This document shows, one piece after another, positions 1 to 6,341 of a stretch of DNA of 19,674 nucleotides (its first letter is position 1; every line of letters starts with the position of its first letter). The stretch comes from DAOMFB01 sp035519355 (GTDB lineage Bacteria > Acidobacteriota > Thermoanaerobaculia > UBA5066), in contig DATIWM010000294.1 of NCBI GenBank assembly GCA_035519355.1, positions 1 through 19,674 on the forward strand. The letters are read 5' to 3'. The position numbers were made by a program, and so were the translations under genes. The notes under the pieces were generated by a model. It saw only the letters and a program-made list of their open reading frames with translations, was not told the origin of the DNA and ran no database searches.

Positions 1-698
1 GGCGCCTCCGAGACCGGCCGGCAAGGGCGGTTCGTGAGGAGCCAGTCGCGGAGCGCCACGGCGTCGCTGAATCCGGCGTCGGCCCCGGTGAGCCCGGCGA
101 GGGCGACGTCGTGCCGGATGGCGGAGCCGCCGACGAGGGTCTTCGTCGCCGGCGACACCTTCCGGATCTCTTCGACGGTCCGGGCGCATTCGGGGACGTG
201 GGACGGGAGCGCGATGGAGAGTCCGACGGCGTCGGGCCGATGGACGGCGATGTGGCGGATGGCCGCCGGGCGCGGAGTATTGGCGCCGAGGACCTCCGCC
301 TGCCATCCCGCCGCCCGGGCGACCTCGGAGACGATCAGGATCCCCAGCTCGTGGAATTCGCCCGCGAGGCAGGCCAAGAGAAGGCGCGGCGCCCCGAGCG
401 GCGGACAGGGCACCAGAACGGCCTGCCGGGAGAAGGCGCGGTAGACGAGGGACGTGGCGAGATGCTCCTCGGCCACCGACACCCCCCCCGTGCACCACAT
501 CCGCCCCACCTCGTCGAACGAGGGCTCGACCAGGCTGCGAGCGAGGTCGGCCAGATCCGCGCCCCGCGCAACGGCCCTTTCGAACAGCTCCTCCACCCCC
601 CGTTCGTCACCCGAAAGGAGCGCGACGAGGAAGGGCCCGGACAGGTCGGCCACTGCCGGGCCGCATCCCCGGCAGGGAATGTCTGTTTCCGTCACCAT
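1..698 (-). CDS. Cobalamin (B12)-binding protein with CarH-type sensor motif, C-terminus off window
   Basis: Likely binds a cobalamin cofactor in the cytoplasm. The reading frame starts at ATG 698 (a GTG follows at 695) and stays open to the window edge, giving 232 visible residues. Residues about 18-90 look like the helical cap of B12-binding domains and contain W68-x9-E78-H79. The Rossmann-like B12 domain follows, with E114-x-H116-x-x-G119 (variant of the DxHxxG motif that supplies the lower axial His), LGANTP at 137-142, SIALPS at 161-166 and a GG at 190-191. W-x9-EH is known from CarH/LitR light sensors, where it packs over adenosylcobalamin. Unlike those, no MerR-type DNA-binding domain precedes it. 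The residue after the Trp is Cys69, where Thermus CarH has the light-state His ligand. A CxxC lies at residues 9-12. A corrinoid methyltransferase partner protein is the main alternative. Confidence 0.8.
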   Translation of the reverse strand, partial: MVTETDIPCRGCGPAVADLSGPFLVALLSGDERGVEELFERAVARGADLADLARSLVEPSFDEVGRMWCTGGVSVAEEHLATSLVYRAFSRQAVLVPCPPLGAPRLLLACLAGEFHELGILIVSEVARAAGWQAEVLGANTPRPAAIRHIAVHRPDAVGLSIALPSHVPECARTVEEIRKVSPATKTLVGGSAIRHDVALAGLTGADAGFSDAVALRDWLLTNRPCRPVSEA

Positions 699-727
699 GC
701 CTCGATACGAAAAGGTGCCGGCCGCGG

Positions 728-757
728 ATTGTTCGCCCGCCCGCCGGGACGCGTCAA
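728..757 (-). promoter_or_regulatory. Candidate promoter of the cobalamin-binding gene
   Basis: On the minus strand TTGACG (757-752) and AACAAT (733-728) are separated by 18 bp. They sit between the SDR stop codon and the ATG at 698, with a weak GAGG just before that ATG. The -35 is good but the -10 matches the consensus at only four of six positions. Confidence 0.3.
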
Positions 758-779
758 ATCCGGCCGGGCCGGCCCGCGC

Positions 780-1538
780 TCAGCCCCGGATCGCCAGGTG
801 GGTGCCGCCCCAGACGTCGAGAACGGCGCCCGTGATCGGGGCCGAAGCCGGCGAGGCGAGGAAGAGCGCCGCGCCCGCGACGTCTTCCGGGCTCAGCTTC
901 TCCTTGAGGGGCGCTTCGTGCGGGCGGAGGGCCTCCTCGCGGCCCCGGCTGTCCGTGGAGCCGGGACAGATCGCGTTCACCGCGATCCCCACCCCCCGGA
1001 GCTCGCTGGCCAGGGCCTTCGTCAGCCCGACGAGGCCGAACTTCGCCGCACAGTGCGCCACGACGTTCGCGTCTCCCACCGTTCCGTGGATGGAGGAGAC
1101 GTTCAGGATCCGTCCCCGGGGCGCCTTCATCAGCGCGGGGAGCGCCGCATGGATCAGGAGATAGGCCGCCTTCAGGTTCGTGCCGAGGACCCGGTCCCAC
1201 TCGTCTTCCTGGAGCTTTGCCAGCGTCTTCATCAGGAAGACCCCGGCGTTGTTGACGAGGATGTCGATCCGGCCGGTGGTGTCGAGCGCTCTCCGAACGA
1301 GCGCCTCCATGTCGGCCTTCAGGGTCACGTCGGCCGGATGCGCCACGGCCCGGCCTCCGGCCCGCGTGATCTCATGTGCCGTCCTCTCGACGTCTTTGGC
1401 CGTCCGCGCAACGAGGAAGACCGTCGCGCCGGCGCCGGCGAAGGCCCGCGCGATGGCCCGGCCGATGCCGCGGCCCGCGCCGGTCACGATGGCCGTCTCT
1501 CCCGAGAGAGAAAGCGCGGCGGCGGATCCGACCGACAT
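780..1538 (-). CDS. SDR-family oxidoreductase with His in place of the catalytic Tyr
   Basis: A 252-aa classical short-chain dehydrogenase/reductase fold, cytoplasmic and NAD(P)-binding. Counting from ATG 1538, the cofactor motif TGAGRGIG is at 19-26, NNAG at 96-99, the structural Asn at 121 (TNLK) and a CPG motif at 191-193. The catalytic Ser is S149 and the Lys is K166, correctly spaced, but the position that should be Tyr (S+13, K-4) is His162, in AHCAAKF; the codon is CAC. One T-to-C change from TAC would do this. The substrate is unknown, and normal Tyr-based proton transfer should be impaired unless His substitutes. I chose ATG 1538 because a -10-like TAAATT lies 7 bp upstream; an in-frame TTG at 1547 would add three residues. 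Confidence 0.88.
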   Translation of the reverse strand: MSVGSAAALSLSGETAIVTGAGRGIGRAIARAFAGAGATVFLVARTAKDVERTAHEITRAGGRAVAHPADVTLKADMEALVRRALDTTGRIDILVNNAGVFLMKTLAKLQEDEWDRVLGTNLKAAYLLIHAALPALMKAPRGRILNVSSIHGTVGDANVVAHCAAKFGLVGLTKALASELRGVGIAVNAICPGSTDSRGREEALRPHEAPLKEKLSPEDVAGAALFLASPASAPITGAVLDVWGGTHLAIRG

Positions 1539-1545
1539 CGACCGC

Positions 1546-1551
1546 AATTTA
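1546..1551 (-). promoter_or_regulatory. -10-like element for leaderless SDR transcript
   Basis: TAAATT on the minus strand is followed by 7 bp and then ATG 1538. No Shine-Dalgarno sequence lies between. This fits the TANNNT-N6-7-start pattern of leaderless genes. Confidence 0.35.
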
Positions 1552-1572
1552 GCAGGCCGACTCCGGCGTGCC

Positions 1573-1578
1573 TAGAAT
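1573..1578 (+). promoter_or_regulatory. -10 element TAGAAT for leaderless HAD transcript
   Basis: TAGAAT is followed by exactly 6 bp and then GTG 1585. No Shine-Dalgarno sequence is present and the -35 region is poor. It is back-to-back with the SDR promoter within a 46-bp intergenic gap. Confidence 0.5.
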
Positions 1579-1584
1579 GACGCC

Positions 1585-2280
1585 GTGACGCGGCGGGCGC
1601 GGCTTCTCCTCTTCGACGTGGACGGGACGCTCCTGTCTCCCGGCCCGCGGGCGCGCGCCGCGTTCGCGAGCGCCCTCGCGGACGTCTTCGGAACCTCCGG
1701 AAACCTCGAAACGTTCGCCTTCGAGGGGAAGCTCGACCCCTTCATCGTGAGCGAGCTGATGCGGGAGGCGGGAGTCGCCGAGAAGGCCGTCGCCGAGGGG
1801 CTCCCCCGGGCCCTCGACCTCTATCTCGACCGGCTCGAGGCCGCCCTCGCCCTCGAGCGCCCGCGCACGAAGCCCGGCGTGCCGGAGCTTCTCGAACGGG
1901 TCGCAACGAACCCGTCGGCCGTGACGGCGCTCCTGACGGGCAACGTGGAGCGCGGCGCCCGGATCAAGCTCTCCGCGGCGGGGCTCTGGCACCGATTCCG
2001 CTTCGGCGTCTTCGGCGACGAGGCCTCCCGCCGCGAGGAGCTGGGGCCGGTGGCCCTCTCCCGGGCCCGGGCGACGACCGGCATCGCGTTTACCGGCCCC
2101 GACTGCGTCGTGGTCGGCGATGCGAGGCAGGACGTGGCCTGCGGCCGCGCGATCGGCGCCCGCGTCGTCGCCGTCGCGACCGGAAAGACACCGGCCGCGG
2201 AGCTCTCCGCCGCGGGGGCCGACGTCGTCCTCCCCGATTTCGGCGACCTCGACGCCGCCGTGGAGGCGCTCCTTGGCTAG
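1585..2280 (+). CDS. HAD-superfamily hydrolase, phosphoglycolate phosphatase-like
   Basis: A 231-aa cytoplasmic phosphatase of the haloacid dehalogenase superfamily. Motif I is D11-V-D13-G-T, with the nucleophile Asp and the acid/base Asp. Residues about 18-90 form a helical C1 cap. Motif II is the Thr of LLTGN (T118). Motif IV is G178-D179-A-R-Q-D183, followed by the usual stretch ending in ATG at 198-200. The motif III Lys is not obvious; R149/R150 near the SRREEL stretch may take that place. Start is GTG 1585, set by the -10 element 6 bp upstream. The 3' end overlaps the next gene by 8 bp. Substrate cannot be read from sequence; phosphoglycolate, another small phosphomonoester or a nucleotide are all possible. 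Confidence 0.85.
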   Translation: MTRRARLLLFDVDGTLLSPGPRARAAFASALADVFGTSGNLETFAFEGKLDPFIVSELMREAGVAEKAVAEGLPRALDLYLDRLEAALALERPRTKPGVPELLERVATNPSAVTALLTGNVERGARIKLSAAGLWHRFRFGVFGDEASRREELGPVALSRARATTGIAFTGPDCVVVGDARQDVACGRAIGARVVAVATGKTPAAELSAAGADVVLPDFGDLDAAVEALLG

Positions 2281-3376
2281 CCGCGTCTTCCCGCTGTTCC
2301 TGCTGGCGCTCGCAGCCGCCCGCGCGGCGGCCGGCCAGACGCCTGCCGCCGCGGCAGGGCCGCCGTTCGACACGGCGGCGCGGACCCCCCACCGGATCAC
2401 GCTCTCGATCGACACGGAGCCGGCGCGCGACATCCTGACCCTCCTCTCCGGCAGCGACGGGGCCCCGGCGGCTCTCCGCCGTCTGAAGGCGTCGGCTCCG
2501 GCGCGCGTCGCGCTGAAAGCCGAGGGGACGAACCCCGACGACTTCTTCGGCCGGCTGGTCACGGCCGCCACCGGGACGCCGGACGCGCTCCTCGCGTCCT
2601 ATCGGGCCGAAGCGCCTCTCCTCCAGGCCGTTCTCGACGTGACGGAGCACGACGCATCCGGGGCGGCGTCCCTTCTCGCCGCCCGCGTGGCGTCCCTCCT
2701 TCCCGAGGATCCGGCCGTCACGGCACGCCTCCTCGTCGTCCCGTTCGTCGGAAGCGGCGGCTTCCGGGAGATCACGACAGTCCGCGATGAGGAGGGTCTC
2801 TTCTTCGTCGTCGACCTGCCGCGCCTCCTCGGCCAAGCGGGGGGACGGCTCCAGCCCCGGGAGGCGTTCCTGAGAATGCTCCGCGAGACCGGGTCCGACG
2901 CCTCGAGGATCCTCTTTTCGACCAGCTTCCGGAAAGCCCCCGCCTGGCCGCCGGTGGGCGGGGCCGACTTCGGCGCGCTGCTTGCGCGAAGCGTGGCGGA
3001 AGGCCCTCCCGCGCTCTTCCTGATCCCCGACGAGTTCTTCCCGCTCGACCCGTTCTTCGCCGAGCCGGTCCAGCGGGCCTTCGTCCGCTGGAACCAGGCC
3101 GCCGACCGGCTCCTCGACCTGAAGGAAAAGGACCTCGCCCGGCGCCAGATCCTCGAGGAGGCTTCGCACGGCGACTTCTGGGCCCAGTACCCCGCCGTCG
3201 TGGGAGCCCAGATGGCCGACCTGCTCCTCCGGCAGAAGGGGCGGGCCGCCTATCTCGCGGCTCTCGCCGCCGGTCCGCGGGCCGTGGCGCTCCTCTACGC
3301 CGAGACCGTGAGAGGGACGAAGCGCCCCGACTTCAGCAAGACCGTCCGAAAGGCGCTCGAAGAGAAGAAGCCCTGA
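2273..3376 (+). CDS. Secreted protein of unknown function (DUF5700-like at best)
   Basis: A 367-aa protein that I do not firmly recognise. The likely start is TTG 2273, overlapping the HAD stop, because a GGAGG lies 7 bp upstream within the HAD gene and the reading gives a clean signal peptide (MASRVFPLFLLALAAARAAAG, cleaved before QTPA). The mature part is soluble, with no further membrane segments and no Cys pairs. The opening after the signal (ITLSIDTEPARDIL) and a C-terminal stretch near residues 306-340 (YPAVVG...LLRQKGRAAYLAAL...) recall the DUF5700 family of putative zinc proteases, but there is no HExxH motif, so a protease activity is not supported. It is translationally coupled to the HAD gene and ends 2 bp from the convergent DUF971 gene. 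Confidence 0.7.
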   Translation: MASRVFPLFLLALAAARAAAGQTPAAAAGPPFDTAARTPHRITLSIDTEPARDILTLLSGSDGAPAALRRLKASAPARVALKAEGTNPDDFFGRLVTAATGTPDALLASYRAEAPLLQAVLDVTEHDASGAASLLAARVASLLPEDPAVTARLLVVPFVGSGGFREITTVRDEEGLFFVVDLPRLLGQAGGRLQPREAFLRMLRETGSDASRILFSTSFRKAPAWPPVGGADFGALLARSVAEGPPALFLIPDEFFPLDPFFAEPVQRAFVRWNQAADRLLDLKEKDLARRQILEEASHGDFWAQYPAVVGAQMADLLLRQKGRAAYLAALAAGPRAVALLYAETVRGTKRPDFSKTVRKALEEKKP

Positions 3377-3378
3377 CT

Positions 3379-3732
3379 TCAGCGGACGGGAAGGAGGGGG
3401 AGCGGGCTCACGGGCGGCAGCTCGGGCGGGCTCTCGCCCCACTCGCGGAGCTTCTCGAAGGTGTAGAGGCCGTCGGAGTGCCCGTCGACCCAGAAGATCT
3501 GGATGGCGTAGCCGCCGACCGGTTTGGTGCCGAGGACCTGAAAAGACGACGCCACGAGCGGCCGGTCCGGCCCCTTCATCAGCCGTCCCAGGAGGTCGCG
3601 CTCTCCGGCGCAGCCCGCGCAGGGGCAGAGGCGCCGGAGCGTCGTCAGCGGAAGGTACGTCTCCCGGCCGTCGTTCCAGGCGATCGCGAGTTCGTCCCCG
3701 AGCACGGTGACGGTCTTGGGGCGAAGAGGCAC
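3379..3732 (-). CDS. DUF971 domain protein (GBBH-like N-terminal domain)
   Basis: A 117-aa protein covering one DUF971 domain, the fold found at the N-terminus of gamma-butyrobetaine hydroxylase. Seen: an early strand with WNDGRE at 19-24, the family's Cys cluster CPCAGC at 36-41 after LRR, then GGYAIQIFWVDGH at 73-85 and GLYTFEKLR at 88-96. The Cys cluster may bind a metal. Free-standing members have been discussed around Fe-S or cofactor genes, but no such neighbour is here. The start is uncertain; I prefer GTG 3732, where family similarity begins. A longer reading from TTG 3837 would cross the relic and hairpin below. A Pro-rich tail ends 2 bp from the convergent gene's stop. Confidence 0.85.
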   Translation of the reverse strand: MPLRPKTVTVLGDELAIAWNDGRETYLPLTTLRRLCPCAGCAGERDLLGRLMKGPDRPLVASSFQVLGTKPVGGYAIQIFWVDGHSDGLYTFEKLREWGESPPELPPVSPLPLLPVR

Positions 3733-3754
3733 GGAGCGATGGTATCCGAAGGGC

Positions 3755-3796
3755 CTACTCGTACCGGAGGGCTTCGATCGGATCGAGTCGTGCCGC
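3755..3796 (-). pseudogene. Relic: last 13 codons plus stop of a third FtsX/MacB permease
   Basis: The minus strand reads AARLDPIEALRYE then TAG, identical in all 13 residues to the tail of the intact permease that ends at 3841 (stop TAA). The DNA differs at 11 of 42 positions, all synonymous. No permease body lies upstream: the similarity stops at residue AAR and the frame meets a stop codon about 45 bp further up. The DUF971 GTG start is 22 bp downstream. I infer that a divergent paralogue was deleted, leaving its tail. Its in-frame upstream codons run through the hairpin at 3802-3829. Confidence 0.7.
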
Positions 3797-3801
3797 GCTT
3801 C

Positions 3802-3829
3802 CCGGGGGCTTGGCTTCGCGCGCCCCCGG
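3802..3829. repeat. GC-rich hairpin, REP-like copy 1 (possible terminator)
   Basis: CCGGGGGC (3802-3809) and GCCCCCGG (3822-3829) form a perfect 8-bp stem with a 12-nt loop. It lies just past the export operon and at the edge of the permease relic. No T-run follows on the minus strand, so a Rho-independent terminator is only possible. Its minus-strand sequence shares GGGGTCCGGGGG, AAGCCCCC and AAGCG, in that order, with the element between the two tRNA genes. Confidence 0.55.
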
Positions 3830-3840
3830 ACCCCCAACGC

Positions 3841-5121
3841 TTACTCATATCGCAAGGCCTCGATGGGATCCAGCCTTGCGGCTTTCACCGCCGGGTAGAG
3901 CCCGAAGAAGAGGCCGATCGAGATCGAGACACCGAGCCCGAGGAAGATGCTCCAGAGCGGCGTGGCCGTGGCGAGCGGAGAGACGTTCCGGACGACCACG
4001 GCCGTCAGGAGCCCGAGGATCACGCCGAGGGCGCCCCCCAGCGCCGTGAGCGTCATCGCCTCGGTCAGGAACTGGAGCGAGATGTCGCGCCGGAGGGCGC
4101 CGACGGCCTTCCGGAGGCCGATCTCCCTCGTCCGCTCCGTCACCGAGACGAGCATGATGTTCATGACGCCGACGCCGCCGACCAGGAGGGCGATCGCCGC
4201 GATGAGGACCATGACGCCCGAGATGGCGCCGGTCACGGCGGTCATCTGCTGGATCATCTTCTCGGCCGTGAAGATGGCGAAGTCGTTCGGCTTGTCGAAC
4301 GGCACCTTCCGCCGGGCGCGGAGGATCGCCGTCCCTTCCTCGACGGCCTGGTTCACGAGCTCGGGCGCGCGGGGAACGGTCGCGATGTGAAGGGTGTCGC
4401 CGCGCGAGTTCTTGAACTGGGGAAAATACCTGTCGAAGGTCGTGATCGGGATCATCAACTCCAGGTCCGGCTGGCCGCCGAAGGCCCCTGATCCTTTCTT
4501 TTCCCAGACCCCGATCACCTGCATCCGCCTCCCGGCCACGGTGATGAACTGTCCGAGAGGGTCCTTCCCCTTGAAGAGGGCGTCGCGGACGTCGGTCCCG
4601 ATGACCGCCACGTCGCGGGCGTGGAGGACGTCGATCTCCGAGATGTTGAGACCGTCGCCGACCGTCCAGTTGTTGCAGATCGCGTAGTTCTGCGTCACCC
4701 CCCCGAAGCGGACCGCGTCGGCCTCGTTCCCGTTTCCCTTGACCTGCGCTCCCCCCCAGTAGTAGCGCTCCGGCGAGACGGCGAGGATCGACGGGGCGAG
4801 GTGGGCGATCGCCTCGGCGTCCTCGATCGTCAGGTCCTTCCGGTTCCGCTCCTCCTCGGGGATCGAATGGCCGCCCCCGAAGCGGGGCTCGTATTTCTGG
4901 AACTGGACGAGCATCGTCCCGAAGCTCGAGAAGGCGTCCTCCGCGTTCCGGTTGAAGCCGGTCACGAGGGCCACCATCGCGATGACCGTCCAGACGCCGA
5001 TGACGATCCCGACGATCGTCAGGCCGGCGCGGAGCTTGTGCGCCCGGAGCGCCGTGAGGGCGAACTGGAGGTTCTCCACCAGCATCCGCCGGAGGGCGTC
5101 GAAGATTCCGGCTCTACTCAT
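3841..5121 (-). CDS. MacB-like ABC transporter permease (FtsX family), second in operon
   Basis: A 426-aa inner-membrane permease of a MacB-type ABC exporter, lacking the N-terminal ATPase that true MacB carries. Order: cytoplasmic lead, TM1 at about 33-53, a large periplasmic MacB_PCD domain to about 295, TM2 300-326, TM3 354-378, TM4 390-409. The FtsX signature VTERTREIGLRKAVGA spans 327-342, and the tail is LDPIEALRYE. ATG 5121 overlaps the upstream permease stop by 8 bp (ATGAGTAG), indicating coupling; an in-frame ATG encodes residue 13. It probably pairs with the permease at 5114-6334 as a heterodimer. Transport substrate cannot be deduced: antibiotics, lipids or peptides are family precedents. 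Confidence 0.9.
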   Translation of the reverse strand: MSRAGIFDALRRMLVENLQFALTALRAHKLRAGLTIVGIVIGVWTVIAMVALVTGFNRNAEDAFSSFGTMLVQFQKYEPRFGGGHSIPEEERNRKDLTIEDAEAIAHLAPSILAVSPERYYWGGAQVKGNGNEADAVRFGGVTQNYAICNNWTVGDGLNISEIDVLHARDVAVIGTDVRDALFKGKDPLGQFITVAGRRMQVIGVWEKKGSGAFGGQPDLELMIPITTFDRYFPQFKNSRGDTLHIATVPRAPELVNQAVEEGTAILRARRKVPFDKPNDFAIFTAEKMIQQMTAVTGAISGVMVLIAAIALLVGGVGVMNIMLVSVTERTREIGLRKAVGALRRDISLQFLTEAMTLTALGGALGVILGLLTAVVVRNVSPLATATPLWSIFLGLGVSISIGLFFGLYPAVKAARLDPIEALRYE

Positions 5122-6334
5122 GCCGCAGGGCTTCGATGGGAGGGAGATGGGACGCCTTGACGGCCGGAAAGACGCCGGCGATCAGGCCCGTGAGGGTGGC
5201 CAGCGTCAGGCCCGATACGACGAGGCCGGGCGTCACGCGCGCCGGGAGGGGCGAGAAGGCGTCGACGCAGAGAGCGATCGTCCAGCCGAAGAAGACGCCG
5301 AGCGCGCCGCCGCCGAAGGCGAGGAGGATCGCCTCGAGGAGGAACTGCCGCCGGATGTCGGCCTTCCGGGCCCCGACGGCGAGGCGAAGCCCGATCTCCT
5401 TCGTCCGCTCGACGACCGAGACGAGCATGATGTTCGCGATGACGATCGCCCCGACGAGGAGGGAGATCCCGCTGATGAAGACGAGGAGGGAGAAGGCGCC
5501 GGCCGAGATCGTCCGCCAGACCGTCATGATCGCGTCCGAGGTGACGAAGGCGACCGGATCCGGCTCGCCCGGCTTCAGCTTCCGGATCGAGCGGAAGATC
5601 ACCCGCATCTCGTCCATCGAGGCGGGAACCCCGGGGACGCCCCCCCTGGCCCGGACGTAGATCCCGACGTTCCGGTTGGCGCCCCACGCCTTGCAGAGAG
5701 TCTCCCGCGGGATGTAGACGACGTTGTCCTGGCTCTGGCCGAGGACGGATCCCTGTTTGACGAGGAGCCCGATCACCCGGAACGGGATCCCGCCGATCAG
5801 GACGTCCTTTTCCAGGGGGTCGAGACGCGGGAAGAGCTGCTCGCGCACCTCGGAGCCGATGACGGCGACGAAGGCGCGCCGCTCCTCCTCGTTCTCCGTG
5901 AAGAAGCGTCCGGACTCGAGGTCGAGATTCCGGAGATCCGCGACGTTCGGCGTGACCCCGTTGATGCTCACGTCCGGAACCCGCAGGCTTTCGCGCTTCA
6001 CCGGGCGCTGCACGCCCGAGATCAGCCCGACCGCGTCGGCGGTCCTCGAGAGCCGCTCGGCCTGCTCCGCCTCGTGCTTCTCGATCCTCTTCCGCTTGAG
6101 CGCCTGGATGAACTGCTCGTGGGACGTGATGATCCCCCAGCGGGTGACGGCGTAGACGTCCGGCGCGACGGTGAAAAGCTTCGTCGCCACGTAGTTGTTC
6201 ATCCCCGAGATGACGGCCACCACGGCGACGACCGTCATGACGCCGATGATGACGCCGAGAAGAGTCAGGAACGAGCGGAGCTTGTGGGCGGTGATGGCCC
6301 GCCACGCGACGCGGAGAAGCTCGCCGATCAGCAC
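5114..6334 (-). CDS. MacB-like ABC transporter permease (FtsX family), first in operon
   Basis: A 406-aa inner-membrane permease with the same plan as its downstream partner: TM1 about 22-43, periplasmic domain to about 275, TM2 281-305, TM3 333-358, TM4 370-389. The signature VVERTKEIGLRLAVGARK lies at 307-324. The tail reads HLPPIEALRHE, slightly off the usual LDPIEALRYE. The periplasmic part holds a charged helical insertion rich in Glu, Lys and Arg at about 75-97. GTG 6334 starts 7 bp after the adaptor gene's TAA, with no strong ribosome binding site, so translation probably depends on the upstream gene. There is no Walker A or ABC signature, so it requires an ATPase encoded elsewhere. 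Confidence 0.9.
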   Translation of the reverse strand: MLIGELLRVAWRAITAHKLRSFLTLLGVIIGVMTVVAVVAVISGMNNYVATKLFTVAPDVYAVTRWGIITSHEQFIQALKRKRIEKHEAEQAERLSRTADAVGLISGVQRPVKRESLRVPDVSINGVTPNVADLRNLDLESGRFFTENEEERRAFVAVIGSEVREQLFPRLDPLEKDVLIGGIPFRVIGLLVKQGSVLGQSQDNVVYIPRETLCKAWGANRNVGIYVRARGGVPGVPASMDEMRVIFRSIRKLKPGEPDPVAFVTSDAIMTVWRTISAGAFSLLVFISGISLLVGAIVIANIMLVSVVERTKEIGLRLAVGARKADIRRQFLLEAILLAFGGGALGVFFGWTIALCVDAFSPLPARVTPGLVVSGLTLATLTGLIAGVFPAVKASHLPPIEALRHE

Positions 6335-6341
6335 GCGAGCC

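Noticed and set aside
1539..1547. TTG 1547 as the SDR start
   Set aside because: It would place the start inside the -10-like TAAATT; ATG 1538 fits the spacing.
111..1580. Long plus-strand open frame opposite the B12-binding and SDR genes
   Set aside because: The translation is low-complexity and rich in Arg, Gly, Glu and Pro with no family motifs. It is an antisense shadow caused by high GC, while the minus strand has clear motifs.
3379..3837. Longer DUF971 reading from TTG 3837
   Set aside because: The extra 35 residues cross the permease relic and hairpin in another frame and precede the start of family similarity.
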